From Trinickia diaoshuihuensis (GTDB lineage: Bacteria > Pseudomonadota > Gammaproteobacteria > Burkholderiales > Burkholderiaceae): DNA of 64,000 bases. The stretch lies in contig NZ_QUBS01000081.1 of NCBI RefSeq assembly GCF_003390925.1, positions 372,001 through 436,000 on the forward strand. Reading direction: 5' to 3'. Made by a program: the position numbers and the translations under genes. Below the pieces are notes generated by a model, which was not told the origin of the DNA, searched no databases, and saw only the letters and a list, made by a program, of their open reading frames with translations. Every line of letters begins with the position of its first letter. The stretch's first letter is position 1. Shown in pieces: positions 7,871 to 16,848 of the stretch.

Positions 7871-9502
7871 TCATGGCCGATCCGCATCATCGTAAAATCG
7901 GCCCAAATCGCGCTTGAGCGCGTGCAGCGCCGTATCGTCGAGGTAGATCATGTGACCTGTCGCGTAGTAGGTCGTGTGGACGTTCCCGCGTAGCGACGGC
8001 GGCAGGCCCATGTGAGAGAGGTCGTACTCGGTTGCAAAAAAGGGCGTGGCGAGATCGAAGTAGCCGTTTGCCGACAGGACCTTCAGATGGGGGTTTTGGC
8101 GTAGCGCTTGGGCGAGATCGGCCGCCGCGTAAGGCACCTCGAGCGATTCGCCCCACCACGCATGATGCTTCCAGTTCCAACTGTCGAGCACTTGGTCGTT
8201 GAAGACCCGGTAGGCGGTATCGCTCGTATAGCGTAGATCGCGTGCCAAATGCTCGTGAAAGGCCGCGTTGAACGCGCTCGAGATGTATTTTTCCGAAGGA
8301 TCGTAGTCCGGCGACGAGGCGTCCTCGTCATAATCGATTCCCTCGAAGCGGCTGTCGTACCGCCCCAGGCTGCGCGCTTGACCGAGCAACAGTTGTTTGC
8401 GGAAATGTCCGGGCGACACGCGCAGCCGCGCCCTGACGACATAGGCGGCGTCGAGCCCCGTGTACAGGGCGATACGCGCGGCGATCGCGTCGCGTTCTTC
8501 ATCGGGCAAGGCATCGCCTTTGGCGAGCGCGGCGGCGTACGGTCCTTGCGCGAAGTCGCGAACCTCGTCCAAGAAAGCGCTTAGATCGGCGGGCTTGGGC
8601 GCGCCGAGCTTGTCGTGGTACCAAGCCGTCGCGGCGAACGAGGGCAGGTAGCGGACATACATCAGATCGAGCCCCGGTGCGTGCATGCCCGAATTGAGCA
8701 CGGACGAAAGCAGTACCACCCCGTTCAGCGAGATCTCGTGTTGTCCTAGGCGGTAGGCCAGCATGGCCGCACGCGCGGTGCCGTACGATTCCCCGATCAA
8801 GTATTTCGGCGAATTCCAGCGGTCGTTGACGGTCAGATAGCGGTCGATGAATCGGACGAAGGCATCGAGGTCGCCGTCCACACTCCAAAAATGCTTGCTG
8901 TTACCGTTGCCGGCGAACCGCGAAAACCCCGTGCCGACGGCGTCGACGAACACGAGATCCGTCTTGTCGAGCAACGAATCGGGATTGTCGGCCAGCGCAT
9001 ACGGCGCGGGCGGGGTCGCGCTCGGGCTCGACGTATGGACCCGCTTCGGGCCGAAAGAACCCATCAGCAAGAAGACGCTCGCGGCGCCCGGGCCCCCGTT
9101 GAATAGGAACGTGACCGGGCGCTTGGCGCTCGCTTCGCGCGAGCGTTCGCTAAGGCCGCTTGCCGTGTAAGCCACATAAAAGACGCTTGCCTCGGGCTGG
9201 CCTTTGTCGTCGCGCAGTACGAGGGTGCCCGCACGCGCCTGATAATCGAGCCGGCGGCCGTCCAGGCGCAGCGCGTGCTTCGTGACGACCGAGGTCTCGC
9301 GCGGCTCCGGCACGCTGTCCGCTGCCTGCACCGCGGAGGAAGGCTGCGGCGCACTCGCCGCCCTCTGTTCCGGCTCGGCTTGGGCATGGCCGGCGGCATA
9401 CGCCTGCCCGCTCGGTCCCATCAGCAGCGCGAGGGTCATGGCGGCCGTCGTGGCCTTGACTAGGCACATCCGGGGCGGGAAGAGGGTAAAAGGCACGTGC
9501 AT
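7871..9502 (-). CDS. Secreted S10 serine carboxypeptidase
   Basis: A 543-residue exported peptidase. A long N-terminal signal region precedes a Gln/Ala/Pro-rich linker to about residue 65. The S10 signatures follow: FLFNGGPGAAS (oxyanion hole, about 133-142), Ser239 in IGESYGT, Asp483 in NGYFDLATPF and His517 in TGHMIYL, giving the complete Ser-Asp-His triad. S10 enzymes release C-terminal residues and are usually active at acid pH, so with the neighbouring S53 endopeptidase this could form a degradative pair; co-regulation is not shown, since a 436-base gap separates them. ATG 9502 is used; an internal ATG (residue 12) also gives a signal peptide. Confidence 0.93.
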   Translation of the reverse strand: MHVPFTLFPPRMCLVKATTAAMTLALLMGPSGQAYAAGHAQAEPEQRAASAPQPSSAVQAADSVPEPRETSVVTKHALRLDGRRLDYQARAGTLVLRDDKGQPEASVFYVAYTASGLSERSREASAKRPVTFLFNGGPGAASVFLLMGSFGPKRVHTSSPSATPPAPYALADNPDSLLDKTDLVFVDAVGTGFSRFAGNGNSKHFWSVDGDLDAFVRFIDRYLTVNDRWNSPKYLIGESYGTARAAMLAYRLGQHEISLNGVVLLSSVLNSGMHAPGLDLMYVRYLPSFAATAWYHDKLGAPKPADLSAFLDEVRDFAQGPYAAALAKGDALPDEERDAIAARIALYTGLDAAYVVRARLRVSPGHFRKQLLLGQARSLGRYDSRFEGIDYDEDASSPDYDPSEKYISSAFNAAFHEHLARDLRYTSDTAYRVFNDQVLDSWNWKHHAWWGESLEVPYAAADLAQALRQNPHLKVLSANGYFDLATPFFATEYDLSHMGLPPSLRGNVHTTYYATGHMIYLDDTALHALKRDLGRFYDDADRP

Positions 9503-9574
9503 GGCCGCTCCTGGGGCGGGTGAACTTAGATAACATGTCGGCGACCGACACTCTCATGGCAAAGGCGTTTTCTC

Positions 9575-10642
9575 ATGCCCATCTTCCCGCTGGCCACGAA
9601 CGATTCCGCCGATGGAAAACGCAGACAACGCATCGCGACGCTGCTGCTCTACACGTTGCTCGTGGCGGTTGCGCTGTGGGTCATTCGCTCGTTCATTCCG
9701 TCGATCGTCTGGGCACTCGTGATCGCCATCGTCATCTGGCCATTGTTGCAGCGGTTGAGTTCCCCCAAGCAAAGTCCGGTTCGCGCGAGCGCCATCGCTT
9801 TCACGCTAACCACCGTCGTCGGCTTGTTCGTCGTGCTGCCGATCGTCGGCATCTTCACTCAGGTGCTGCATGAGACGCATCACCTCATGCAGTGGCTCAC
9901 CGATATCGAGCAAAACGGTATCGCCGAACCCGGCTTCTTGAGGCAGATGCCGTTCGGCAAGCAGATCGCCGACTGGTGGCAGGCAAACCTCGCGCTTCCG
10001 TTGCAAGGATCGCCGGCCATGCAGGAACTGCGCGGCGGCCATGTCGCCACGGCGGGGCGCCAGTTCGGCAAACTCGCCGTGCGCGGCGTCGTGCATTTCG
10101 GCTTTATGCTGCTCACGCTGTTCGTCGTCTTGCGCACGGGCCCTCGTGCATCGGAACAAATCGGCAAAGCCGTGCGGCGCGTTTTCGGCGCCGACGGGAC
10201 GCATTTGGCCACACGAATGGCCGCGGCCGTGCGCGGCACCGTGACGGGGCTGGTGGTGGTCGGTTTCGGCGAGGGGTTGCTGATAGGCATCGCCTATGTC
10301 GCCGCGGGCCTGCCGCACGCGGCCGAACTCGGGCTCGTGACGGCCGTCGCCGCGATGCTGCCGTTTTGCGCCCCGATCGCCTTCGGGCTCGCGGCGCTAT
10401 GGTTGTTCGTGCATGGGCAGATGGCCGGGGCCGTTGCCGTATTGGCGACAGGCAGCGTCGTCGTATTTCTGGCCGAACATTTCGTGCGGCCGGGACTCAT
10501 CGGCAGCACCACCCGGTTGCCGTTCCTGCTCGTCTTGTTCGGCATCCTCGGCGGAGCGGAGACGTTCGGCCTCGTCGGCCTGTTCATCGGTCCCGCATTG
10601 ATGACCGTCCTGACGGTGCTGTGGCGCGAGGCGCTGCGCTGA
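9575..10642 (+). CDS. AI-2E family transporter (PerM/UPF0118)
   Basis: A 355-residue inner-membrane protein with a predicted cluster of helices at residues about 20-80 and five or more after residue 155, the standard AI-2E_transport layout with a soluble loop between. The C-terminal block EHFVRPGLIGSTTRLPFLL and GLFIGPALMTVL are family hallmarks. Members export varied small molecules or act as sodium/proton antiporters; the name does not prove autoinducer-2 export here. AAAGG lies upstream of ATG 9575. The gene is divergent from the S10 peptidase and is followed by a strong hairpin at 10653-10685. Confidence 0.88.
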   Translation: MPIFPLATNDSADGKRRQRIATLLLYTLLVAVALWVIRSFIPSIVWALVIAIVIWPLLQRLSSPKQSPVRASAIAFTLTTVVGLFVVLPIVGIFTQVLHETHHLMQWLTDIEQNGIAEPGFLRQMPFGKQIADWWQANLALPLQGSPAMQELRGGHVATAGRQFGKLAVRGVVHFGFMLLTLFVVLRTGPRASEQIGKAVRRVFGADGTHLATRMAAAVRGTVTGLVVVGFGEGLLIGIAYVAAGLPHAAELGLVTAVAAMLPFCAPIAFGLAALWLFVHGQMAGAVAVLATGSVVVFLAEHFVRPGLIGSTTRLPFLLVLFGILGGAETFGLVGLFIGPALMTVLTVLWREALR

Positions 10643-10652
10643 AGCAGGGTTA

Positions 10653-10685
10653 CGCGCTTGGCACGCGTTTGGAACGCCAAGCGCG
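10653..10685. terminator. Hairpin between two convergent genes
   Basis: A perfect ten-base stem CGCGCTTGGC / GCCAAGCGCG with a 13-base loop lies ten bases after the AI-2E gene stop and before the convergent decarboxylase-family gene ends. A second GC-rich stem (GCCCGCC/GGCGGGC) follows at 10693-10712. Neither has a good T-tract, so this is probably a weak or bidirectional terminator. Confidence 0.5.
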
Positions 10686-10726
10686 TTATCGGGCCCGCCG
10701 CGCCGGGCGGGCTGAGGCGCAGCGTC

Positions 10727-11179
10727 TCAGACCTTCTCCGGCACCGGATTCCTGAAGCTCACATTGAGCAGATTCCACGCGGTGATCGAAATAATGACGA
10801 ATCCCAGTTCCGCGATCTCTTCATCGGAAAAATGCCGGCGCAAGCGAGCGAAGGCCTCGTCGCTCGGGTCGGTGTGCGGTACGTTCGTGACGAGTTCCGC
10901 CCATTCGAGCGCGGCCCGTTCGCGTTCGTCGAAAAATGGCGCTTCGCGCCACCCGGCGACGGCATTCAAATGCCGAGGATCGGCCTCGCTTTTGATGAGA
11001 TCGCGCCAATGCATGTCGATGCAATAGGCGCAGCCGTTGATTTGAGAAACGCGCAACTGGACGAGATCGATGAGGCGATGCCCGAGCAGGTCGCGGCGCA
11101 AGCCCGTCGAAAGCTGATACAGATGACGAAACGCCGAGGGCGCGAGTTGCGGATAGTTGATACGAGCGGTCAGAGTCAT
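10727..11179 (-). CDS. Carboxymuconolactone decarboxylase / AhpD-like protein
   Basis: A 150-residue small helical protein of the carboxymuconolactone decarboxylase family. The AhpD-type redox motif is present as Cys50-x-x-Cys53 with His57 (INGCAYCIDMHWRDL), suggesting peroxidase-related thiol chemistry rather than lactone decarboxylation. The conserved block ERERAALEWAELVT and the ending ITAWNLLNVSFR agree with the family. It lies 100 bases downstream of, and on the same strand as, an ECF41 sigma factor; ECF41 genes are well known to sit next to such proteins, which are their likely targets. ATG 11179 fits the family N-terminus. Confidence 0.9.
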   Translation of the reverse strand: MTLTARINYPQLAPSAFRHLYQLSTGLRRDLLGHRLIDLVQLRVSQINGCAYCIDMHWRDLIKSEADPRHLNAVAGWREAPFFDERERAALEWAELVTNVPHTDPSDEAFARLRRHFSDEEIAELGFVIISITAWNLLNVSFRNPVPEKV

Positions 11180-11279
11180 GGCATTGCCCTTCGATTGAAA
11201 GCGGAACGCCGCCCCATGCGGTGTCCTTGCATGGCAAGACGAGAACTTTCGCTTGCCTGTGACAGGGTTCGCCGCTTTT

Positions 11280-12185
11280 TTATTGCGCGGGTTGCTGCGG
11301 CACGCCCTTGAGCTTGTCGGGATTACGTATCGCGTAGATGCCGACGATGCGCTCGCCGTCCGTCGCAAAGGCCATGGCCGATTCGAGCTTGCCGTCCAGA
11401 TAGCGCAGCAAGCCCGGTTCGCCGTTGATGAGCGCATGGCGGTAGACCAATTGCGGTCCGTTGCGCCGGGCCGTGACCCAGAAGAGATTGGCGATACGGA
11501 AGGCGCCGTGCAGCATCTTGAGGACGGCCGGCACCTTGCCGCCGCCGTCGCCCACGAGCTCGACGTCTTCGGCCAAGAGCGCTTGGATGGCGTCGCGCTC
11601 GCCGGAGCTCGCCGCGCGAATGAATTTCTCGACGACGCGCCGGTGCGCTTCGCGCGGGACGTCGAAACGCGCGCGCGTGCGCTGCACGCGTTCCGACGCG
11701 CGATGGACCATCTGGCGGCACGCAGCCTCGGTTTTGCCGAGCAGGGCCGCGATCTCGTCGTAATCGTGATCGAATACCTGACGCAGTAAAAAAGCGGCCC
11801 TTTCCTCGGCCGATAGGCGTTCCAGCACCCAGAGCAAGGCAATCGAAAGATCGCTCGCCAATTCGGCGGCCGTTTCGGGCGTGCGTTCGTCGCTCGCCTC
11901 GACGAGCGGCTCGGGCAACCACCATCCAACGTAGGCTTCGCGCTCGGCCTTCGCGGCACGCAACCGGTCGATCGAGAGCCGCGTGACGACGGTGACGAGC
12001 CAGGCCTCGGCCGAGCGCACCGCCGAACGATCGGTGTCGTGCTGCCAGCGCAGCCAGGCATCCTGAAGGACGTCTTCGGCGTCGGCGCGCGTACCGAGCA
12101 TGCGGTAGGCGATCGAAAACAGTCGGGGCCGAAGCGCCGCGAACGGGTCGGATTCGGTGGGAGGGCGGGCGGGATCGGTCGTCAT
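11280..12185 (-). CDS. ECF41-group RNA polymerase sigma factor with C-terminal SnoaL-like domain
   Basis: A 301-residue sigma factor. Region sigma-2 spans about residues 18-85 (SIAYRMLGTRADAEDVLQDA), sigma-4 about 108-165, and a fused SnoaL-like domain about 175-290. Three motifs used to define ECF41 are all here: WLPEPL (89-94) in the linker, DGGGKV and NPDKL in the C-terminal domain. In this group the extension replaces an anti-sigma factor and tunes activity, so no separate anti-sigma gene is expected and none is seen. The likely target is the adjacent AhpD-like gene. Confidence 0.93.
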   Translation of the reverse strand: MTTDPARPPTESDPFAALRPRLFSIAYRMLGTRADAEDVLQDAWLRWQHDTDRSAVRSAEAWLVTVVTRLSIDRLRAAKAEREAYVGWWLPEPLVEASDERTPETAAELASDLSIALLWVLERLSAEERAAFLLRQVFDHDYDEIAALLGKTEAACRQMVHRASERVQRTRARFDVPREAHRRVVEKFIRAASSGERDAIQALLAEDVELVGDGGGKVPAVLKMLHGAFRIANLFWVTARRNGPQLVYRHALINGEPGLLRYLDGKLESAMAFATDGERIVGIYAIRNPDKLKGVPQQPAQ

Positions 12186-12273
12186 ATCGGTCGCGGCTAT
12201 CGGCGTGGAAGTACTGAACGAACCTTAGACGCGGTGCCCCGCCGTCTTGTGACAGATCCCTTCGCGATGACGG

Positions 12274-13050
12274 CTAGCCGCGGCTCGGCATCGTCAAGCC
12301 GAATTCTCGGGCAAGGATCTCGGGAAGCTCGTTCGATGTCACGGTACGCTTTTCGGTGCGGCCGTGCGAGACGATTTTGAAGCTGTCGCCGCCCAAGATC
12401 TTGCGTCCGGTCTCCGTCATCAGCACGGCCACGGTCATTCGTACGAAGATCGCATCGGGATGCGTCGAATTCAGGTAATTGGCCGGCGCGAAATCGATCC
12501 ATTCCTGCGGCGAAAGGTCGAACGCGTATTGGTTCGTCCACTGCCCGTCGACCTTGGCTTGAAGCAAGTAAAAACCGTCCTCGCCCAGGCTGAGCTTGAA
12601 CGTGTCGTCGTCCTGAGCCACTTCCACGTCCAAGGCCGACAGCGACATCGGCGCGCGAATCCCGTAGCTGCCGAAGCCGAGGTCGCAGAGCCAGCGCTCG
12701 CCGCCCAGGGAGAGAACGAGGCCCATGTGCGTGCGGGGCCGGCGCGCCGGGTAAAACATCGGTCGCGCGGCGACGAACTGATAGTCGATGCCGAGCGATT
12801 CCAACGCCATCGCGAACAACCCATTGACCTCGTAGCAATAGCCGCCGCGCTTGCGGCCGACGATCTTTTCGACGATTTCTTCCGGTACGAGCGATACGAT
12901 CTTGCCTGCCTGCACGTCGAGATTTTCGAATGGGACGGAGAACAATTGACGCCGCATCATGCGAGCGACGGTGTCGAAATCGGCCTTCGGGGTTCCCGTG
13001 AAGTCGATACGGTCGAGGTACTCCGCAAGGGAGAAATTATCGGCGTGCAT
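12274..13050 (-). CDS. Arylamine N-acetyltransferase
   Basis: A 258-residue cytoplasmic enzyme that moves acetyl from acetyl-CoA to arylamines or hydrazines. The Cys-His-Asp triad is intact: Cys72 in RGGYCYEVNG, His108 in RTHMGL and Asp123 in LCDLGFG. FSVPFENLD at 37-45 is another family mark. ATG 13050 gives a standard N-terminus (MHADNFSLAEYLDRI). It lies 70 bases downstream of the threonine aldolase gene on the same strand and may be co-transcribed. Confidence 0.94.
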   Translation of the reverse strand: MHADNFSLAEYLDRIDFTGTPKADFDTVARMMRRQLFSVPFENLDVQAGKIVSLVPEEIVEKIVGRKRGGYCYEVNGLFAMALESLGIDYQFVAARPMFYPARRPRTHMGLVLSLGGERWLCDLGFGSYGIRAPMSLSALDVEVAQDDDTFKLSLGEDGFYLLQAKVDGQWTNQYAFDLSPQEWIDFAPANYLNSTHPDAIFVRMTVAVLMTETGRKILGGDSFKIVSHGRTEKRTVTSNELPEILAREFGLTMPSRG

Positions 13051-13120
13051 AGGTGTGGCCAGTCCTTCCAAACAGATAGTGAGTAGTCGTCGCAACGAAG
13101 CGCGTTTCGTCTCTCGTCGA

Positions 13121-14155
13121 TCAGGCTCGCCGCAGGTATTGCGCGGCGATCGAGACGGCCTCTTGCACGGCCGCCGCGTCCACGTCGAGATGGGTGACCC
13201 AGCGTTGGCGCGTGGAACCGTAGGTCGATACGACGCCGATGCCGTGCCCCGCGAGATGCGTCGCGAAAGCCGGTGCAATGGAGGCCTCGACGTCCACGAA
13301 GACGATGTTCGTATCGGGCTCGGAGACGGTGAGACCGGGCAGCTCGGCCAAGCCCTTCGCCAACGTTTTTGCGTTCGCGTGATCCTGCGCCAGCCGCTCG
13401 ATGTTGTGCTCGAGCGCGTAAAGGCCCGCCGCGGCAAGGATGCCCGCCTGCCGCATGCCGCCGCCGAGCATTTTGCGCAAGCGGCGCGCGCGCGCAATCG
13501 CGGCTTTCGATCCGACGAGGACCGAGCCGACGGGCGCGCCTAGGCCTTTGGAAAGGCAGACCGATACCGTGTCGAACGGCTGTGCGAGCGTTGCGGCCGG
13601 CACGCCGAGCGCGACGGCCGCGTTCATGAGCCGCGCGCCGTCGAGATGGCAAGCGAGCCCGTGGCGCTTCGCCAACGCGGTTGCCGCCTGCACGTACTCG
13701 GTGGGCAGGATCTTGCCGCCGATCGTGTTTTCGAGCGCCAGCAAGCGAGTGCGCGCGAAATGCGGATCGTCGGGTTTGATCGCCGCTTCGATGGCGGCGA
13801 GCGCCAGCGTGCCGTCCGCGGCATTGTCGAGCGGCTGCGGCTGAATGCTGCCGAGCACGGCGGCGCCGCCGGCCTCCCAGCGGTAGCAGTGGGCCTGTTG
13901 ACCGACGATGTATTCGTCGCCGCGCTCGCAATGCGTCATCAGCGCGATCAGGTTCGACTGCGTGCCCGACGGCACGAACAGGCCCGCTTCCTTGCCGATC
14001 AGCTCGGCCACGCGCGACTCGAGCCGCTTCACGGTCGGGTCGTCGCCGAATACGTCGTCGCCTACCTCGGCCGCCGCCATCGCGGCGCGCATGGCGGCGC
14101 TGGGGCGCGTGACGGTGTCGCTGCGAAAGTCGTACTTGAGTGTCGTTGTTTCCAC
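13121..14155 (-). CDS. ltaE: Low-specificity L-threonine aldolase
   Basis: A 344-residue PLP enzyme that splits L-threonine or allo-threonine to glycine and acetaldehyde. Family features are the opening FRSDTVTRPSAAM, GDDVFGDDPTV, the cofactor Asp172 (LDGARLMNAA) and the PLP lysine Lys203 in CLSKGLGAPVGS. The start is GTG 14155: AGGAGA lies eight bases upstream and no ATG fits. It is divergent from the MocR regulator gene; the 128-base gap contains a clear palindrome, so MocR may control it. Confidence 0.93.
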   Translation of the reverse strand: METTTLKYDFRSDTVTRPSAAMRAAMAAAEVGDDVFGDDPTVKRLESRVAELIGKEAGLFVPSGTQSNLIALMTHCERGDEYIVGQQAHCYRWEAGGAAVLGSIQPQPLDNAADGTLALAAIEAAIKPDDPHFARTRLLALENTIGGKILPTEYVQAATALAKRHGLACHLDGARLMNAAVALGVPAATLAQPFDTVSVCLSKGLGAPVGSVLVGSKAAIARARRLRKMLGGGMRQAGILAAAGLYALEHNIERLAQDHANAKTLAKGLAELPGLTVSEPDTNIVFVDVEASIAPAFATHLAGHGIGVVSTYGSTRQRWVTHLDVDAAAVQEAVSIAAQYLRRA

Positions 14156-14238
14156 GTTCGATCTCCTATCCCGAAGCGCTGCGAAAGTGTGCTCATGATG
14201 GCACGACCTGGAGCCTGTCCCTATACACAACAGGGCCG

Positions 14239-14258
14239 AATCTGTTACATAACAGATT
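14239..14258. promoter_or_regulatory. Operator-like palindrome AATCTGTTA-N2-TAACAGATT between ltaE and the MocR gene
   Basis: A perfect nine-base inverted repeat with a two-base spacer, 25 bases before the MocR start codon. A further half site, ACAACAG, lies just upstream (14227-14233). Several spaced copies of one half site are what MocR proteins, which bind as domain-swapped dimers, often use. Binding by the adjacent MocR protein is an inference. Confidence 0.5.
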
Positions 14259-14283
14259 TTTCCGTTTCCCTTGCGTTGGCGCC

Positions 14284-15774
14284 ATGGACTTTCCCGATCA
14301 GCCCGTTCCTCTGTATCTCCAACTAGCGGAGCGGCTGCTCGACGCGATCGACCAGGCCGCGATGGAGGAGGGCACGCGGCTGCCGTCCGTGCGCACGCTC
14401 GCCGCGCAGCATGCGATGAGCGTATCGACGGCGCTCCAAGCGCTGCGCTGGCTGGAGACACGGGGGCATATCGAAGCGCGGCCTAGGTCCGGGTATTTCG
14501 TCGCGAAGCGCTCCAAGCGCGGCAAGCGCGCGAACGGAGCGGCCGGTACGGCCGGCGCGCGAGGGGCAGGCGCGAGCCGATGGGCGCGGCCGATGCCGGA
14601 ACTCGACGCGCAAGCGCGCGATCATTTGGCGATCGCTGGGGCGCCCGCCGCGGTGCGGCTCGATTTGGCTTCCGCCGAAACGGCGCTGTATCCGGTCGAC
14701 CGGTTCAGCGTGTTGTTGCGCCGGCTGGCCTACCAGCACCGCGACCTCGTCGGCTCGCATGTGCGCGGCACCGGCTACCCTGCGTTGCGCGCCCAGATCG
14801 CGCGGCAGGCCATGCAGTACGCCTGCGAACTCGATCCTGACGAACTGGTCGTGACAAACGGATGCGTCGAAGCCTTGAATCTCGCATTGCGCGCGGTGGC
14901 TCGGCCGGGCGACCTCATTGCCGTCGAGTCGCCAACTTATTTCGTCCTCCTGCAAATGCTGCGTGCGCTCGAAATGCCCATCCATCCGGTGCCGGCCACC
15001 GCGGATCACGGTATCGACGTCGATGCGCTCAAGGCGGACCTCGATCGCGGTGTTCCGATCAAAGCGGTGGTCACGGTTGCCAACTGCAACAACCCGCTCG
15101 GCAGCGTACCGAGCGACGCGCGCAAGCGCGCGCTCGTCGCGCTGCTGCGCGAGCACGACATACCGCTGATCGAGGACGATATTTTCGGCGATCTGTGCTT
15201 CGGGCAGACGCGGCCGCGCCCCGTGCGCGCGTTCGACGAAGCGCATGGAAACGTATTGCTTTGCGGCGGGTTTTCGAAGAGCCTGTGCCCGGGGTTGCGG
15301 CTGGGGTGGATCGCGGGCGGGCGTTATACCGAGCGCGTCAAGGCGCTGAAGTACACGACGAGCATGGCGACGGCCGAGCTTCAGCAAGCGGCCGTCGCGG
15401 AGTTGCTCGCCACGGGCGGATACGCGTTGCATTTGCGGCGCTTGAAAGCGGCGCTGCGAAACCAGCATAAAGCGCTGCGCGAAGCCGTGTTGCGGCATTT
15501 CCCGGCGGGGACCGAGGTGACCGAGCCGGCCGGCGGCCTCGTCTTATGGGCGAAGCTGCCCGCCTTCGACGGCCAGCCCCGCAGTACGCGCACGCTATTC
15601 GAACGAGCGCGAGCCGAAGGCATCAGCTTCGCGCCGGGTCATTTGTTCGGCGAGGGTGCCGCATTCGACGATTGTTTGCGCTTGAACGCGGGCAATCGTT
15701 GGACCAGTGAACTGGACGCCGCGGTGCGGCGCCTCGGGGAGTTGGCGATGCGGGCCGAACGTTCAGCGCATTAA
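14284..15774 (+). CDS. MocR-type regulator: GntR winged helix fused to aminotransferase-like PLP domain
   Basis: A 496-residue two-domain protein. Residues about 8-75 form a GntR winged helix (VPLYLQLAERLLDAI, LPSVRTLAAQHAMSVSTALQALRWLE); a basic Gly/Ala-rich linker runs about 76-105; the rest is a fold-type-I aminotransferase with PLP Lys332 in GGFSKSLCPGLRLGW and Asp299 in LIEDDIFGDL. MocR proteins use the PLP domain as a sensor of amines or amino acids. It converges on phnW (12-base overlap of the 3' ends) and is divergent from ltaE. It could sense an aminophosphonate or threonine/glycine; the palindrome at 14239-14258 favours control of ltaE and itself. Confidence 0.92.
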   Translation: MDFPDQPVPLYLQLAERLLDAIDQAAMEEGTRLPSVRTLAAQHAMSVSTALQALRWLETRGHIEARPRSGYFVAKRSKRGKRANGAAGTAGARGAGASRWARPMPELDAQARDHLAIAGAPAAVRLDLASAETALYPVDRFSVLLRRLAYQHRDLVGSHVRGTGYPALRAQIARQAMQYACELDPDELVVTNGCVEALNLALRAVARPGDLIAVESPTYFVLLQMLRALEMPIHPVPATADHGIDVDALKADLDRGVPIKAVVTVANCNNPLGSVPSDARKRALVALLREHDIPLIEDDIFGDLCFGQTRPRPVRAFDEAHGNVLLCGGFSKSLCPGLRLGWIAGGRYTERVKALKYTTSMATAELQQAAVAELLATGGYALHLRRLKAALRNQHKALREAVLRHFPAGTEVTEPAGGLVLWAKLPAFDGQPRSTRTLFERARAEGISFAPGHLFGEGAAFDDCLRLNAGNRWTSELDAAVRRLGELAMRAERSAH

Positions 15775-16836
15775 CGAATCGAACGCGCCCAACAACCGGT
15801 CGATGTCCGCCGCGTTTATCTCGCCCATGGTGGAGATGCGAAAGAGTTGCTTCGATAGGTCGCCTTGCCCGGCGTAGATGACGAAGCCCTGCCGTTTCAG
15901 CCCGTCGTGCAGCGTTTCGTAGCCGATCCCAGCAGGCAGCGCATACGAGCGCAGCACGACCGACGATTGCTCGGCGGGGAGAATGGAAGCAATCCCGCGT
16001 GAGGCAAGGCCGCTGCGTACTTGCTCGGCCAACGCCGCGTAGCGCGCATGCCGCGCCCGAAGGCCGCCTTGTTCGTCGAATTCGCGCAGGGCTTCGACGA
16101 GCGCGTAATACGCATGCACGGACGGCGTAAACGGCGTGCCGCGCTGCGCTTGCAGCTTGGCCAGGCGCGCCAGATCGAGGTAGTAAGTACGGCTCGCCGC
16201 TTGTTCGAGCGCTTCGCGCCGCGCCACGACGAACGCCGCCCCCGGCACGCCGTGCAGGCACTTGTTGGCGGTGGCCGCGACCGCGGCAACGTTCGCTTCG
16301 TCGAAATCGATCGCCTCGGCCCCGAAGCTGCTGACCCCATCGACGAGCAAGCGCGCGCCGTGCGCGCGGCACAACGCGCCGATCCGAGCGAGGTCGTTCA
16401 GGCGCCCCGTCGTCGTTTCGTGATGCACGATCGCCACGTGCGAAAACGGCCCGTTCGCATCGAGGCACGCTTCGATGCGCGCGAGATCGGGCGCCTGCAT
16501 CCAATCGTGCAACACGCTTTCATATGCGATGCCGTACTGCTTCGCGATGTTCGTGATGCGCTCGCCGTACACGCCGTTTTGCACGACGAGCAATTTGCCT
16601 TGCCGCGGCACGAGCGACGCGATCATGCTTTCGACGGCGCCCGTTCCCGACGCCGTCATGAGAACGGCCGACCAATCCCGGGCATCGAGTTCGTACACGC
16701 TCAGCAAGCGCGCCCGCGCTTCATCCTGCAGGTCGTAAAACTCGCTCTCGCGATGGCACAGATCGGGCTGCAGCAAGCTTTGCCGGACGCGATCGGACAA
16801 GGTCACCGGGCCGGGGTTCAGCAACAGCGTTTTCAT
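15763..16836 (-). CDS. phnW: 2-aminoethylphosphonate:pyruvate transaminase
   Basis: A 357-residue PLP aminotransferase of the AEP transaminase family. It opens with the family block LLLNPGPVTLSDRVRQSL and CHRESEF, keeps TASGTGAVESM for phosphate binding, Asp166 (LLVDGVSSFG) and PLP Lys192 in ATANKCLHGVPG. In catabolic strains PhnW converts AEP to phosphonoacetaldehyde; here it is last in an operon that makes phosphonoacetaldehyde from PEP, so I infer that it runs in reverse and forms AEP. It starts 12 bases after the decarboxylase stop codon, with AAGGA upstream. Confidence 0.93.
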   Translation of the reverse strand: MKTLLLNPGPVTLSDRVRQSLLQPDLCHRESEFYDLQDEARARLLSVYELDARDWSAVLMTASGTGAVESMIASLVPRQGKLLVVQNGVYGERITNIAKQYGIAYESVLHDWMQAPDLARIEACLDANGPFSHVAIVHHETTTGRLNDLARIGALCRAHGARLLVDGVSSFGAEAIDFDEANVAAVAATANKCLHGVPGAAFVVARREALEQAASRTYYLDLARLAKLQAQRGTPFTPSVHAYYALVEALREFDEQGGLRARHARYAALAEQVRSGLASRGIASILPAEQSSVVLRSYALPAGIGYETLHDGLKRQGFVIYAGQGDLSKQLFRISTMGEINAADIDRLLGAFDSLMR

Positions 16837-16848
16837 CGTGACGGATCC

